64,000 bases of DNA from Methylobacillus flagellatus KT (GCF_000013705.1 NC_007947.1:1116001-1180000); one strand, 5' to 3'. Counted from the first letter of the stretch, positions 36,270 to 46,815 are shown. Notes: generated by a model not told the origin, from the sequence alone. Program-made: numbers and translations.

Positions 36270-37052
36270 ATGACATTTAAACATATCACCTCCCGCGATA
36301 ACAGCCTGTTCAAGCAATTGAAAAAACTGGCCGACAATGCACGAGAGCGGCGCAAACACAATGAAACCCTGCTCGATGGGCCGCACTTGCTCACGGCCTA
36401 TATCGAGCGCTTCGGCATGCCGAAGCTGCTGGTGACTGCCGAGGGCGAATCCACCAATGAAGTGGTTGGCTTGCTGCAGGTGCTTGCCGATGTGCCGACA
36501 GTGATGTTCACTACCTTGATGTTCGCCGAGCTGTCGCCTGTGGCAACACCGACAGGCATTCTTGCGCTGGTGGATATTCCGCAGCAGCCGGTGCCCGAGC
36601 AACCGGATTTCCTCCTGATGCTGGAAGATATCCAGGACCCGGGCAACCTGGGCAGCATGCTGCGTTCCGCAGCCGCAGCTGGGGTCGAGGTGGTTTACTT
36701 GTCGCTGGGTTGCGCGGATGCCTGGTCGCCAAAGGCTTTGCGCGGTGGGCAGGGGGCGCAGTTCATATTGCCGATCGTCGAGCGCGCTGATCTGGAAAAT
36801 GTGACGCGGGGATTTGCCGGGCAGACGCTGGCGACTACCCTGATGGGGGAGTCGCTTTACGAGATGGACTTGCAGCCGCCGACGGCGTTCATGATCGGCA
36901 ATGAAGGCACCGGACTGAGCGAGACGCTGATCAAAGCCGCCAGCCGCCAGGTCAGCATTCCCATGGCTGGGCAGGTGGAGTCGCTAAACGCTGCAGCAGC
37001 AACTGCGATATGCCTGTTTGAACGCAGCCGCCAGAAGGCGGTGCATAGGTAG
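36270..37052 (+). CDS. TrmH/SpoU-family RNA 2'-O-methyltransferase
   Basis: A 260-aa SPOUT methyltransferase using S-adenosylmethionine on rRNA or tRNA. It has an N-terminal substrate-binding domain (SRDNSLFKQLKKLADNARER, KHNETLLDGPHLL) and the knot domain with LEDIQDPGNLGSMLRSAAAA, FMIGNEGTGLSETLI and VSIPMAGQVESLNAAAATAI, covering motifs 1-3. ATG 36270 is chosen over GTG 36258, as neither has a strong ribosome site. It is divergent from rpiA with 92 bp between. The RNA target is not predictable by eye (RlmB-like or other). Confidence 0.9.
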   Translation: MTFKHITSRDNSLFKQLKKLADNARERRKHNETLLDGPHLLTAYIERFGMPKLLVTAEGESTNEVVGLLQVLADVPTVMFTTLMFAELSPVATPTGILALVDIPQQPVPEQPDFLLMLEDIQDPGNLGSMLRSAAAAGVEVVYLSLGCADAWSPKALRGGQGAQFILPIVERADLENVTRGFAGQTLATTLMGESLYEMDLQPPTAFMIGNEGTGLSETLIKAASRQVSIPMAGQVESLNAAAATAICLFERSRQKAVHR

Positions 37053-37063
37053 GACTGGATTGG

Positions 37064-37945
37064 CTAGTGCCGGACGTCGTTGCCTGGCATGACGATTTCC
37101 GTGGTGAACAACTGCTCGGCATCTACTTCGTCAAAATGGTATTCCGCGTTGCAGAAATCGCAATTGATATCGATGGTGTGCTGTTCAGCCAGAATGTCGG
37201 CGACTTCTTCTTCACCCAGCATGCGCAACATGTTGCCTACACTTTCGCGTGAGCAGCCGCAATGGAATTTGATGGGCTGTTCCTTGAACAGGCGCACGTC
37301 TTCTTCATTAAACAGGCGCTTGATCAATGACACGGCGGACAGGTCGAGCAGTTCTTCGTCCCGCACCGTATCCGCCAGCATGATGATACGGTTCCAGGCA
37401 TCGGGATCGGCGGCATCGGGTTGGTCCGGCATTTTCTGCACCAGCATGCCTGCGGCACGCTTGCCATCGCAGGCCAGCCACATGCGGGTATCTATTTGCT
37501 CTGAGCGCTGCATGTAGCTCTGCAGTATTTCCGCGATGCTGCCACCCTCGACCGGCACGATGCCTTGATAAGGCTGGCCGCCGTCGCGCGGGTCCAGGGT
37601 AATGACGAAATGGCCATTGCTGACCATATCGCTGAAACTCATCCCGTCAAGCTCCCCCGACCACTTTGCCGTGGCGCGGATGCCAAGATCCGAGGTACAT
37701 TCCACGACCAACAGCTTGAGCGGCCCCTTGCCTTGGACTTGCAACACCAGGGCGCCGCCTTTCAACTTGAGTGTAGCTGCCAGCAAAGCGCTTGCTGCCA
37801 TGAGTTCACCGAGTGCCTGGCGCAGGATCTGGGGGAAATCATGGTGTTGCAGCGATTGCTGGAAGCTGTCGTCCAGATGGACGATACTGCCCCTTACGGG
37901 CGTGTTTTCGAATAGAAAGCGGTGCAGATGGTCGCTGATTTGCAT
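37064..37945 (-). CDS. hslO: Redox-regulated chaperone Hsp33
   Basis: A 293-aa cytosolic chaperone activated by oxidation. It starts MQISDHLHRFLFENTPVRGS, typical of HslO, and ends with the zinc-binding redox switch: CGC in KFHCGCSRESVGNML and CDFC in INCDFCNAEYHF (CxC and CxxC). When the four cysteines lose zinc and form disulfides the protein unfolds partly and holds aggregating proteins. ATG 37945 gives the usual length; the longer open frame upstream is antisense-frame overlap with gluQ. It follows gluQ on the same strand with a 79-bp gap. Confidence 0.96.
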   Translation of the reverse strand: MQISDHLHRFLFENTPVRGSIVHLDDSFQQSLQHHDFPQILRQALGELMAASALLAATLKLKGGALVLQVQGKGPLKLLVVECTSDLGIRATAKWSGELDGMSFSDMVSNGHFVITLDPRDGGQPYQGIVPVEGGSIAEILQSYMQRSEQIDTRMWLACDGKRAAGMLVQKMPDQPDAADPDAWNRIIMLADTVRDEELLDLSAVSLIKRLFNEEDVRLFKEQPIKFHCGCSRESVGNMLRMLGEEEVADILAEQHTIDINCDFCNAEYHFDEVDAEQLFTTEIVMPGNDVRH

Positions 37946-38024
37946 GGAATCCAAGATATAAAGAGTATGACGGTTGAAGACAATGATAACACCGTGCAGC
38001 CTGTAGGTTGTGTACTGTCTTAAT

Positions 38025-38924
38025 CTACACGGTGATGGCCCGTTGGCGCGGAATCCGGCTTGGCTGCCAATGTTGTATGGCCCATTGCCATATGTCTGCG
38101 TGATGTCCTTGACGTAGATCATCTGGAGGCGATTGCTGCAGGAATGCCAGCGCTTGCCACAAGTCTTCCGTTTTGTGGCGGCTGTCGAGTGGCTGCGCCA
38201 GGGTTTGCTTGCTGAGTTTCTCCCCTGCCGTATTGGTTGCGACCGGAACATGCAGGTATTGAGGCGTGGCATACCCCAGTAGGCGCTGCAGGAATATTTG
38301 ACGCGGCGTGGAGTCCAGCAGGTCGGCACCGCGCACAACATGCGTGATACCCTGGGTCTCGTCGTCTACGACGACGGCAAGCTGGTAGGCAAACAGGCCA
38401 TCAGCGCGCTTGAGGACGAAATCGCCGATATCGCGCGACAGCACCTGGCTGATCTCCCCTTGTACTGCATCCTGGAAACTGATGGGCATATCACCTACCC
38501 TGATACGCCATGCACGGGCAGTTTTGCCGGGTGGCAGGCCGTGCCGGCAAGTGCCGGGATACACCAGCCCGTCGATACCGTGCGTGGCCGAGTCGGCGAT
38601 TTCCTTGCGCGAGCAACCACACGGGTAGAGCAGGCCGTCGGAAGCCAACTGCTGCAAGGCATCCAGGTAATGTGCGTTACGCTGGCTTTGGTACAGCACC
38701 TCGCCATCCCACTCAAAGCCGTATTCCTCCAGTGTACGCAGGATCAAACCGGCAGCGCCGGGCATTTGCCTCGGCAGGTCTAGGTCCTCGATGCGCACCA
38801 GCCATTCTCCTTGCCTGCTGCGCGCATCCAGATAGCTTGCGACTGCGGCAATCAGGGAGCCGATATGCAAGGGCCCGGTGGGAGAGGGGGCAAAGCGTCC
38901 CCTGGGCTTGGGAGTCTGTGCCAC
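38025..38924 (-). CDS. gluQ: Glutamyl-Q tRNA(Asp) synthetase
   Basis: A 299-aa truncated glutamyl-tRNA synthetase paralog that attaches glutamate to queuosine in tRNA(Asp). It contains the class I signature [20 protein letters not shown], the zinc site CGCSRKE with YPGTCRHG (two Cys, Tyr, Cys), [20 protein letters not shown] and the KLSKQ motif. It lacks the anticodon-binding domain of GluRS, as expected for YadB. It lies 11 bp after the DUF3301 gene, in a minus-strand run pilU-DUF3301-gluQ-hslO. Confidence 0.95.
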   Translation of the reverse strand: MAQTPKPRGRFAPSPTGPLHIGSLIAAVASYLDARSRQGEWLVRIEDLDLPRQMPGAAGLILRTLEEYGFEWDGEVLYQSQRNAHYLDALQQLASDGLLYPCGCSRKEIADSATHGIDGLVYPGTCRHGLPPGKTARAWRIRVGDMPISFQDAVQGEISQVLSRDIGDFVLKRADGLFAYQLAVVVDDETQGITHVVRGADLLDSTPRQIFLQRLLGYATPQYLHVPVATNTAGEKLSKQTLAQPLDSRHKTEDLWQALAFLQQSPPDDLRQGHHADIWQWAIQHWQPSRIPRQRAITV

Positions 38925-38935
38925 GGCAGCAGGCG

Positions 38936-39262
38936 CTAGTAGAGGGGGTTGGATGGTACAGGCTGCAAGTAGGGCGGGATGTGCCAGCTCTGCAGGTGGC
39001 GGCCCAGCATGACCAGCTCGCAGGAAAGGCGGTCACTGCCACGCGCGCTGACCTCGAATTGATAGGTACGGCGCAACTGCATACGCCCGCGGCTGTTGCG
39101 ACCGAACCAGACCTTGCTGCAGGAAACGGTGTCGTCCAGCAGTTGCAAATTCCAGCGTTCCGCCAGTTCCCTTCCGCAGGCAATGGCTTGTTCGCGGCTG
39201 GAGATGCTGTCTATCCAGTACCAGGCGCCGATGACGGCAATGATGAGCAAATAGAGTTCCAT
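38936..39262 (-). CDS. DUF3301 family membrane-anchored protein
   Basis: A 108-aa protein with an N-terminal membrane helix ([20 protein letters not shown]) and a soluble part [42 protein letters not shown]-like strands and a C-terminal [10 protein letters not shown]. The R-R-x-Y-x-F-E-V/F core and size match DUF3301. Function is unknown. Its ATG shares one base with the pilU stop (TAATG at 39262), so translation is coupled, and gluQ follows. Confidence 0.83.
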   Translation of the reverse strand: MELYLLIIAVIGAWYWIDSISSREQAIACGRELAERWNLQLLDDTVSCSKVWFGRNSRGRMQLRRTYQFEVSARGSDRLSCELVMLGRHLQSWHIPPYLQPVPSNPLY

Positions 39263-40434
39263 TATGGCTTCAGTGAGTCGGGTGCTTCTTCGGGTTCGTC
39301 TTCGTGCAGGGAAAGGCTGTCGATGCGCGCGCTATTGTCCTCCGCAGAGGCATGCTTGCCGTGCAGCTTGAAGCGCAGGCGCAGCTCGTTGTAGGAGTCA
39401 GCATTGCGCAATGCGTCCTCTTCTGTGATGCGGCCTTCCTCGCACAGTGCAAACAAGGCCTGGTCGAAGGTCTGCATGCCCAGCTCGACCGATTTCGCCA
39501 TGGCGTCCTTGATCATATTGGTTTCTCCCTTGAGGATGAGGTCGGCGACCAAGGGAGAGTTGAGCAGGATTTCGATCGCAGCGCAGCGTCCGCCCCCTTT
39601 CTTGGGCACCAGGCGTTGCGAGATGAACCCGCGCAGGTTGAGCGACAAGTCCATATGCAGCTGCGCATGGCGCTCTTCCGGGAAGAAATTGATGATGCGG
39701 TCGATAGCCTGGTTGGCGCTGTTGGCATGCAGCGTCGCCATGCACAGGTGGCCGGTCTCGGCAAATGCCAGGGCGAATTCCATGGTTTCGCGGTCCCGGA
39801 TCTCGCCGATGAGGATGACATCCGGGGCCTGGCGCAGAGTGTTCTTGAGCGCGCTGAACCAATCGTTGGTGTCGCGACCGACTTCGCGGTGTGTGATCAG
39901 GCAGTTTTTGCTCGCGTGCACATATTCCACCGGGTCTTCCACGGTGATGATGTGGCCATGGCTGTGTTCGTTGCGGTAGTCGATCAAGGCCGCGAGGGTG
40001 GTGGATTTGCCCGAGCCGGTACCGCCGACGAGGATCACCAGGCCGCGCTTGGCCATGATGACGTCCTTGAGCACGGGTGGCAGGCCCAGATCATCGAAGC
40101 GCGGGATCTGTGTCGTGATGGTGCGCAACACCATACCGACTTTTTCCTGTTGGATGAAGACGTTGACGCGGAAGCGGCCTATGTCTTTTGGCCAGATAGC
40201 GAAATTGCATTCCTTGTTCTGTTCGAATTCCTGGCGCTGCTTGTCGCTCATGAGCGCATGGGCAAATGCTCTGGTGTGCTCGCCGGTCAGCTTCTGCTGG
40301 GTCACCGGCGTCATTTTGCCGTCTATCTTCATTGCCGGCGGAAAGTCCGCGGAGATGAACAGGTCAGATGCCTTCTTCTCCAGCATGGAGCGCAACAGCG
40401 TATGCATATAGGCTAGAGCCTGTTCCTGATTCAT
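39262..40434 (-). CDS. pilU: Type IV pilus retraction ATPase PilU (PilT-dependent)
   Basis: A 390-aa cytoplasmic hexameric ATPase that assists pilus retraction. It has Walker A VGGTGSGKSTTL, the Asp box TVEDPVEYVH, Walker B VILIGEIRDRETMEF, the His box HLCMATLHANSANQAIDRII, and the C-terminal LRGFISQRLVPKKGGGRCAA. An extended acidic C-terminus (SLHEDEPEEAPDSLKP) and the sequence fit PilU rather than PilT. PilT is not next to it. The 294-bp gap upstream (40435-40728) holds no convincing gene. Confidence 0.92.
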   Translation of the reverse strand: MNQEQALAYMHTLLRSMLEKKASDLFISADFPPAMKIDGKMTPVTQQKLTGEHTRAFAHALMSDKQRQEFEQNKECNFAIWPKDIGRFRVNVFIQQEKVGMVLRTITTQIPRFDDLGLPPVLKDVIMAKRGLVILVGGTGSGKSTTLAALIDYRNEHSHGHIITVEDPVEYVHASKNCLITHREVGRDTNDWFSALKNTLRQAPDVILIGEIRDRETMEFALAFAETGHLCMATLHANSANQAIDRIINFFPEERHAQLHMDLSLNLRGFISQRLVPKKGGGRCAAIEILLNSPLVADLILKGETNMIKDAMAKSVELGMQTFDQALFALCEEGRITEEDALRNADSYNELRLRFKLHGKHASAEDNSARIDSLSLHEDEPEEAPDSLKP

Positions 40435-40728
40435 GCCAAATCCAATTCGGGATGCGGGTTAAAAGGGCGGTAAAGCGCCGGGGCAGACGCCATATTAAAT
40501 GAGGTTGAACGCTGCTGTCATTATCTCCGGCTTGGAGCGACTGTGCCGCGCCATTGCGCGCTAGTCGGCCACGCCTACAGCATGGGGCTCTCGTATGCAG
40601 TCAGATTTTCCTGCATTGGAGCTACCTAAATTTAATTTGGCGGATGCCGCTAATATGCTTACACTGCCATCGCAGTTTCCGTGGGGGACTGCTTTCTGAA
40701 TTGACCGCAAGCGAGCCGTACTAAGTCC
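40435..40728. other. Intergenic region between divergent pilU and an unknown gene
   Basis: About 290 bp that should contain both divergent promoters. No hairpin terminator or operator dyad stands out. A 34-codon frame at 40595-40699 (MQSDFPALELPKFNLADAAN...) has GGGG seven bases upstream and reads plausibly, but too little supports it to call it a gene. Confidence 0.35.
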
Positions 40729-41400
40729 ATGAATGATAACCGAGAACGCGAGGCCATGAATGCCTATCTCAAGCTGCTCAAGAACAAAGGGGTCGATCAT
40801 GAGGGGTTAAGGCAGCGGGAACAGTGGCTGCTCGCGTTGGTGCCAGCCATCGCCGGGCAACCTGCGGACGGCCTGATCTACCGCGAAGCCGTCGAGCACC
40901 TATTGACCGAGGTCGAGCGGGAACAGTGGCCGTTTTTTCTCTCTGTGGTGCGCGAGTACTACCATTTCTGGAATCATGACATCAAGACGATTGCCGCATT
41001 GAATGCAGGGCATGAGTTCGAGCTCAACCCGACCAAGTGGCAACCGCTGGAACACGACCTCAAGGCGCTCTGGCAGCGGCTGGATAGTGAGAAATTCGGC
41101 GTGGCAGAAACCTGGCCTCTCAAGGCATACGGTCATGCATTGCGCCAGGAAGGCGCGAGCCAGGCATTGGTCGATACCCGTCTGCGACTGGTCAAGTTGC
41201 TGCTGCTCAAGCTTAGGGATGTTCCCGAGCGTGACCATAAAGTGTATCGCCAGGCGGTGGATGCCACGGTTGGACTTTTCACGATGAAGCCGACGCAGCG
41301 CTTGTTTCTCGCCGTCGTGCGCGAGTTCTATTATTTCTGGATCGGCGACCCTGATGCCGTGAGCCATATCCAGATAGAGCGAGGCGACAATCTTGCCTGA
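40729..41400 (+). CDS. Uncharacterised protein made of two copies of one helical domain
   Basis: A 223-aa cytosolic protein not recognised. It contains two related halves of about 75 residues: 12-85 (AYLKLLKNKGVDHEGLRQRE ... YREAVEHLLTEVE ... FFLSVVREYYHFW) and 133-207 (AYGHALRQEGASQALVDTRL ... YRQAVDATVGLFT ... LFLAVVREFYYFW). The closing motif VVRE[FY]Y[YH]FW occurs at 73-81 and 196-204. The linker 86-132 is different. No signal peptide or membrane segment is visible, and it looks all-helical. It is divergent from pilU and convergent with the polyphosphate kinase gene. The reading is solid because both halves are conserved in protein sequence. Confidence 0.75.
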   Translation: MNDNREREAMNAYLKLLKNKGVDHEGLRQREQWLLALVPAIAGQPADGLIYREAVEHLLTEVEREQWPFFLSVVREYYHFWNHDIKTIAALNAGHEFELNPTKWQPLEHDLKALWQRLDSEKFGVAETWPLKAYGHALRQEGASQALVDTRLRLVKLLLLKLRDVPERDHKVYRQAVDATVGLFTMKPTQRLFLAVVREFYYFWIGDPDAVSHIQIERGDNLA

Positions 41401-41562
41401 GCGTAATGCAAGACTAAGGCTGCGTTGCTGGCTTCACTGCTCCGTGTAGTGATGGTGAGCTGATTGGTGTTCTACCTATCCAGAATGCCCATCTGATTTC
41501 AGGCCATGGAAATAGATCCAATCCGCATTATTCAGGCAAGCGGATGTTGGGGATACCCTGTG

Positions 41563-43056
41563 CTATTTCAGTGAATTGAGCTTGTGTTCCAGTTGATCGC
41601 AGATGGTCTTGAGTATCTTGATGCGGGCATATTTCTTGTCATTGGATTCGACCAGTGTCCAAGGCGTCTGCTCTGTGCTGGTACGGTCTATCATGTCGCA
41701 GACGGCCCGCTGGTAATCATCCCATTTTTCGCGGTTGCGCCAATCCTCATCGGTGATCTTGTAGCGCTTGAACGCGGTATTTTCCCTTGTCTTGAAGCGG
41801 GCTAATTGCTCATCCTTGTCGATATGCAGCCAGAATTTGACGAGCACGATGTCATGATTGACCAGCTGCTCCTCGAAATCATTGATTTCCGCATAGGCAC
41901 GCATCCAGTCCTGCGTGCTGCAAAAGCCTTCCACCCGTTCCACCAGCACGCGGCCATACCAGGTGCGGTCAAAAATCGTAACGCGTCCGCGGCGGGGCAA
42001 TTGCCGCCAGAAACGCCAGAGGTAGGGTTGGGCGCTTTCTTCGTCGGAAGGGGCTGAGATCGGGACGACGCTGTAGGTGCGGGCATCCATGGCCCGGGTG
42101 ACGCGGCGAATGGCCCCGCCTTTGCCGGCGGCGTCAACGCCTTCAAAGGCCATGATCACGGAAAGCTCCTTGAATTTCTTGTGGCGAGTCAGCAGGTTGA
42201 GCTTTCCCTGGTATTCCTCCAGTTGCTCTTCGTATTCATTTTTGTCCAGCGATTTGCCAAGGTCGAGGGCGTTCAGGACGTTGAGGCCGTCTGCTGCCAT
42301 CAGTGTCAGGGCCGGCGCCGCTGCCTTACGGGGTGGCGGTACTTTGCTGTCAAGGCGGTTGCGTATGGCCTCCAGCAAATATTTTCCCGTGGTCAGGCTG
42401 CGGTAATTGGGATCGAATCCTTCGATGACGAGCCAGGGTGCGTTGGCAGTACTGGTCTCGCGCAGGATGCGGCCGGTAAGAGTGCGGAATTCGTCATAGT
42501 GCTTGAGATGTTGCTTGTCCTGTTCCGTGACGCGCCAGCGCGTTTTGGGATTGGCTTCCAGTTCGGCAATGCGGGTTTTCTGCTGTTTTTTTGAAAGATG
42601 GAACCAGAGCTTGATGACGAGCGCCCCTTCATCCGTGAGCATGCGCTCGAAGCGCACAATATCGTTAATATGGCTGTCAAGCTTCTTATACAGCTTGCCG
42701 TTTTTCAGGTTTTCTACAATGGGCGCGGTATACCACGAGCCGAAGAAAATACCGATCTTGCCTTTGGGGGGTAATTCGCGCCAGAAGCGCCACATGGGCG
42801 GCCGTTCAGCTTCGTCTTCCGTTGCCGGCCCAAATGCACAGGTGTGGATCAGGCGCGGATCCATCCATTCGTTGAGCAGATTGGCGGTTTCGCCCTTGCC
42901 TGCACCATCGACGCCACCGATCAGGATCAAGACAGGGAAGGCCTTGGATTCTGCCAGGTCGAACTGGACGTCAAGCAGCGCTTCGCGTAAGGCTGGTACC
43001 TCTTTTTTGTAACAGTCATCGTCAATGCTGTGACCGAGCTCTGCAGATTCAAACAT
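41563..43056 (-). CDS. pap: Polyphosphate:AMP phosphotransferase (two-domain PPK2)
   Basis: A 497-aa enzyme of the fused PPK2 type, using polyphosphate to convert AMP to ADP. Both halves carry a P-loop: IGGVDGAGKGETANLL in the N-terminal copy and MAFEGVDAAGKGGAIRRV in the C-terminal copy. Each has the lid-type motif (SWYTAPIVENL; FDRTWYGRVLVERVEGF). The N-terminal half has lost the R-S-W/R-T-W-Y-x-R pattern (FFGSWYTAPI), as in the non-catalytic half of such fusions. ATG 43056 is preferred over GTG 43068, since GGAAAG precedes the latter too closely. It converges on the duplicated-domain gene. Confidence 0.93.
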   Translation of the reverse strand: MFESAELGHSIDDDCYKKEVPALREALLDVQFDLAESKAFPVLILIGGVDGAGKGETANLLNEWMDPRLIHTCAFGPATEDEAERPPMWRFWRELPPKGKIGIFFGSWYTAPIVENLKNGKLYKKLDSHINDIVRFERMLTDEGALVIKLWFHLSKKQQKTRIAELEANPKTRWRVTEQDKQHLKHYDEFRTLTGRILRETSTANAPWLVIEGFDPNYRSLTTGKYLLEAIRNRLDSKVPPPRKAAAPALTLMAADGLNVLNALDLGKSLDKNEYEEQLEEYQGKLNLLTRHKKFKELSVIMAFEGVDAAGKGGAIRRVTRAMDARTYSVVPISAPSDEESAQPYLWRFWRQLPRRGRVTIFDRTWYGRVLVERVEGFCSTQDWMRAYAEINDFEEQLVNHDIVLVKFWLHIDKDEQLARFKTRENTAFKRYKITDEDWRNREKWDDYQRAVCDMIDRTSTEQTPWTLVESNDKKYARIKILKTICDQLEHKLNSLK

Positions 43057-43298
43057 GAATACGCACACTTTCCGCTAATTGCATAAGGTTCATGGTGCAT
43101 ATATTCTCTGTGAGTGTCAAAACGTAAGTTTTCTACTCAACAAAAATGCTTTACTACCGATAATTAGATTAAGAATATCGCTTGCAGCCACGGATGCCTC
43201 CCCTTAACATTTAGGTTCCTAATCATTTTTTGATGCAAAAATAACTGCAGATTTGCAATGGTGAGTGTTGCAGGCAAGTGAATGAAAAGGATATATCT

Positions 43299-45467
43299 AT
43301 GCAAATCGATAAGCTGCTAGAGATGCCGATTGTCGAGTCTGATGCCGAAGCATTGCAGGAGCGCCTGGTACAAGTAGAAACGGCCTTGCGCAAGCAGGAT
43401 GTCCAGTTGCGCACCATTCTCGATAATCTTCCACTCTGTGCTATCTGCTTCGATGTCGAGTTTTGCTGTCAGTTTGTCAATCTGTCATTTTGCGATGATT
43501 TCGGGAGAACGCCCGAGCAGTGGGCGGGCGCCAGGTTGGCATCGATGATGCCCGAGGATTGGTTGCGTCATCTTGAGCCGGCCATGAGGCAGGCATTGAG
43601 CGGGAAGCAGGCTAATATTCATTTTGCCGTGCGCGGTGCCAATGATGAGATATTGTATAAAAATGCCCTGATTATATCGCGACGTGGGATGACCGATATG
43701 CCCCATGGCAGCACGACGGGTGTACTGGTGCTGGTGACGGACTGCACGGAGCAAGAGCTCATGAGCCAGAAACTCATGGCTTTGATCAAGGAGCATGATG
43801 AGCTCAAGATTGCACTGGATGCGCATGCCATTGTTGCCGTCACTGATGCGCGTGGGGTGATCACCAGGGTCAATGATAAATTCTGCTCCATTTCCCAATA
43901 TGGCCGTGAAGAGCTGGTAGGCAGCACGCACAGGATAGTCAATTCCGGACACCACCCCAAAGAGTTCTTTCAGCACCTGTGGCGCACCGTGTCCTCTGGT
44001 CAGGTCTGGAATGGAGAGGTGTGCAATCGCGCGAAAGATGGCACTTTGTACTGGGTGCATACCACCATAGTCCCGTTTCTGGGCGAGGATGGCGTGCCCG
44101 TGCAATACATTGCAATTCGCGCAGACATTACCCAGAGGAAAATACTCGAGCAGAGCGTTCAGCGCATGGCGCTTTATGACGACCTGACTGGTTTGCCGAA
44201 TCGCAGGCTGATGGTGGAACGGCTGCAGATGATCAGGGAGGCATGCGTCAGGTCGCATCGACACGGGGCCGTCATGTTCCTCGATCTGGACAATTTCAAG
44301 GAAATCAACGATACGCATGGTCATGAGCAAGGGGATAGATTGCTCAAGCAGGTCGGTCAAAGGTTGCGGGAAAACATTCGCCAGGTGGATACGGTTGCCC
44401 GGGCGGGCGGAGATGAGTTCATCATTTTGCTGGCTGACCTGGACGAGGATCCTGCAAAAGCGACAGCGCAAGCATACAACGTTGCCGAGAAACTACGCAA
44501 TGCACTGAGTACCCCCTATATTTTCAATCGCATTGTGCTGCATACATCCACCAGTGTAGGCATCGTGATGTTCTCCGACAAGGCAAAACCCAAGACTGAG
44601 CTATTCAAGCATGCGGACATGGCGCTTTACCGCGCCAAGGCGCAGGGTAAAAACCGGATCTCCATGTTCGACCCCTCGCTGCAGGCCGAAGTGCTGGAAT
44701 ATGCCTCTTTGCTGGCAGACCTGCGCCAGGCATTGCAGCGGGACGAGTTCAGGCTGTATTTTCAGCCGGTAGTCAACCGGGATGGCAAGGTCATCGGCCA
44801 TGAGGCACTGATCCGCTGGATCCACCCTGTCCGTGGCATGGTCCTGCCTGGCCAGTTTATTCCTGTGGCCGAGCAAACCGGCCTCATCCAGGAAATCGGT
44901 CAATGGGTGCTGTCAATGGCCTGCAAACAGCTGAATGTGTGGAGCGAGGATGCTGTCAAATCGCAGTGGACGTTGTCGGTCAATGTCAGTGCGAAGCAAT
45001 TCAGGGATATGGATTTTGTGGGTAAGGTTCACGATGCCATCAGACAGTCGGGGGCTGATCCCAAGCGGCTATGGCTGGAGCTGACCGAGAGCATGTTCCA
45101 TACGGATATTGTGCAGACGATAGAAAAAATGAGGGCATTGCAGGATATCGGCGTACATTTTTCCATGGATGATTTTGGCACCGGCTATTCTTCGCTCAGT
45201 GTCTTAAAGCTGTTGCCTCTAGACCAGCTAAAGATTGACCGTTCATTTGTGCGCGATGTGATTGATGATCCCAATGATGCCGCGATTGTTCGCACCATCC
45301 TGGCCCTGGCGGGCATTCTGAACCTGACGGTGGTGGCAGAGGGCATAGAATCCTCTGAACAGTTCGACTTTCTCGAGCAACATGGGTGCCAGGCATTTCA
45401 AGGCTATTTTTTCGGCAAGCCGGTTCCCATGGATGAAGAGACCCAGGCATCTGGTTTGATAAGTTGA
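43299..45467 (+). CDS. PAS-PAS-GGDEF-EAL cyclic-di-GMP enzyme
   Basis: A 722-aa soluble signalling protein. Order: N-terminal coiled segment, two PAS domains ([40 protein letters not shown]), a GGDEF domain ([17 protein letters not shown], active loop [11 protein letters not shown]) and an EAL domain ([65 protein letters not shown]). All metal and catalytic residues of both output domains appear intact, so it could make and break c-di-GMP. ATG 43299 has AAGGA seven bases upstream; the GTG at 43278 lacks one. The 242-bp AT-rich region before it separates it from divergent pap. Confidence 0.93.
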   Translation: MQIDKLLEMPIVESDAEALQERLVQVETALRKQDVQLRTILDNLPLCAICFDVEFCCQFVNLSFCDDFGRTPEQWAGARLASMMPEDWLRHLEPAMRQALSGKQANIHFAVRGANDEILYKNALIISRRGMTDMPHGSTTGVLVLVTDCTEQELMSQKLMALIKEHDELKIALDAHAIVAVTDARGVITRVNDKFCSISQYGREELVGSTHRIVNSGHHPKEFFQHLWRTVSSGQVWNGEVCNRAKDGTLYWVHTTIVPFLGEDGVPVQYIAIRADITQRKILEQSVQRMALYDDLTGLPNRRLMVERLQMIREACVRSHRHGAVMFLDLDNFKEINDTHGHEQGDRLLKQVGQRLRENIRQVDTVARAGGDEFIILLADLDEDPAKATAQAYNVAEKLRNALSTPYIFNRIVLHTSTSVGIVMFSDKAKPKTELFKHADMALYRAKAQGKNRISMFDPSLQAEVLEYASLLADLRQALQRDEFRLYFQPVVNRDGKVIGHEALIRWIHPVRGMVLPGQFIPVAEQTGLIQEIGQWVLSMACKQLNVWSEDAVKSQWTLSVNVSAKQFRDMDFVGKVHDAIRQSGADPKRLWLELTESMFHTDIVQTIEKMRALQDIGVHFSMDDFGTGYSSLSVLKLLPLDQLKIDRSFVRDVIDDPNDAAIVRTILALAGILNLTVVAEGIESSEQFDFLEQHGCQAFQGYFFGKPVPMDEETQASGLIS

Positions 45468-45587
45468 TTTGACTAGCAAGCCCAATACCCGCGTGGTTTG
45501 GCCTAGGTGAAAAGACATTAGCACTTGCCTCTGGGCGTATGGGCGGTAAGCGTGGTATCTTCAAGCGTTGTTTACGTCAGGTATCGT

Positions 45588-45977
45588 ATGCTTAGGCAAA
45601 CCAAGATTTTATTGTGGCGCATGCTGGCGATCGTGGCGCTCATTCTCGGCGTGATAGGGGCTTTTCTGCCCATCATGCCGACGGTGCCGTTCGTGCTGCT
45701 CGCTGCATGGGCAGGTGGCCATGGCTGGCCTCAACTGGAGCATTATCTGCTCAACCATCCCCAATACGGTCATCACATTCGCGATTGGCGCGAGCGCGGT
45801 GCCGTGTCGCGCAAGGCAAAATATCTTGCAGTGTTCATGATGTCGTGCAGCGCAACCGGTCTCTGGTTCTCTCCAGCACCGCTATGGGCAAAATGGGGCG
45901 TGACCCTGACCATGGCGACCGTGGCTATCTGGCTACTGTTGCGCCCAGAGCCTGAGTCTTGCGGCAGGAGGGACTGA
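45588..45977 (+). CDS. YbaN-type DUF454 inner-membrane protein
   Basis: A 129-aa membrane protein beginning MLRQTKILLWRMLAIVALIL and containing the DUF454 hallmark GVIGAFLPIMPTVPFVLLAA, then HYLLNHPQYGHHIRDWRERG and a second helix pair (TLTMATVAIWLLL). ATG 45588 is chosen; the frame is open 21 codons further but CAGG stands close to this ATG. Function is unknown. It lies between the c-di-GMP enzyme and ispD on the same strand. Confidence 0.88.
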   Translation: MLRQTKILLWRMLAIVALILGVIGAFLPIMPTVPFVLLAAWAGGHGWPQLEHYLLNHPQYGHHIRDWRERGAVSRKAKYLAVFMMSCSATGLWFSPAPLWAKWGVTLTMATVAIWLLLRPEPESCGRRD

Positions 45978-46107
45978 ACCCGCCCCGTGGAGTGTACTGC
46001 TTGCTGTTTGTACTCAATATGCAAGGCGCCTGCCCAGTAGCATTTCTGGAAGAGGCTGGCTTCCTTGAGCCGGGCCGTGCTGGCGACGGCATGTTAGAAT
46101 GCCGCCC

Positions 46108-46815
46108 ATGTCGAAATTTCATGCCCTGATCCCTGCAGCCGGCACCGGCAGCCGCATGGGGTCCAAGCTACCCAAACAATATCTGCCGCTGAACGGCAAG
46201 CCACTCATCTTTCATGCCTTATCCCTTTTTGCTGCGGCTCCCCGCATCAGCGCCGTGCATGTTGTGATCGCACCGGATGACCATCTGTGGGCACAATACG
46301 GTGCGACGGGTCTGGACGCAAAAGTGGTCGTTCATGCGCTGGGCGGCGCAACCCGTGCCACTACTGTCCTGAATGGACTGGAGGCGATGGTGCACCAAGT
46401 GGCGGATGACGACTGGATATTAGTCCATGATGCGGCCCGGCCGGGATTGAGCATGGCCATGCTGGATCGTTTGCTGGATAGTGTGCAGGACGATGCGGTA
46501 GGCGGCCTGCTGGCAATTCCATTGGCCGATACACTCAAGCGTGCAGATGCCGGGCAGCGTGTCGCCCATACAGAATCCAGAGAGGGTTTATGGCAGGCGC
46601 AGACGCCGCAGATGTTCCGTTATGCCCTATTGAAGAATGCACTGCGCCAGGCAAGCGGGGCGCCTACGGATGAAGCGCAGGCAGTGGAGGCCCTGGGCTT
46701 CAGTCCCCGTCTGGTACCCGGCGAACTCAGGAACCTCAAGATTACCTATCCGCAGGATTTACAACTGGCAGAAGCGATTCTGCTTGCAGATGCCAAGGAG
46801 CAGAAAACATCATGA
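46108..46815 (+). CDS. ispD: 2-C-methyl-D-erythritol 4-phosphate cytidylyltransferase
   Basis: A 235-aa enzyme of the MEP isoprenoid pathway that joins CTP and methylerythritol phosphate. It starts [20 protein letters not shown], with the nucleotide loop A-A-G-x-G-x-R-M-G, then [29 protein letters not shown] and [15 protein letters not shown], all IspD signatures. ATG 46108 is listed; ATG 46099 three codons earlier is possible. Its stop overlaps ispF by 4 bp, a normal coupling for two steps of the same pathway. Confidence 0.96.
   Translation: MSKFHALIPAAGTGSRMGSKLPKQYLPLNGKPLIFHALSLFAAAPRISAVHVVIAPDDHLWAQYGATGLDAKVVVHALGGATRATTVLNGLEAMVHQVADDDWILVHDAARPGLSMAMLDRLLDSVQDDAVGGLLAIPLADTLKRADAGQRVAHTESREGLWQAQTPQMFRYALLKNALRQASGAPTDEAQAVEALGFSPRLVPGELRNLKITYPQDLQLAEAILLADAKEQKTS

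Noticed and set aside
37946..38341. N-terminal extension of hslO giving a 425-aa protein
   Set aside because: The added part overlaps gluQ and has no similarity to Hsp33; the start at 37945 gives the family length.
39304..40416. A 370-codon frame antisense to pilU
   Set aside because: pilU shows complete Walker A, Asp, Walker B and His boxes on the other strand; the antisense frame has no recognisable domain.
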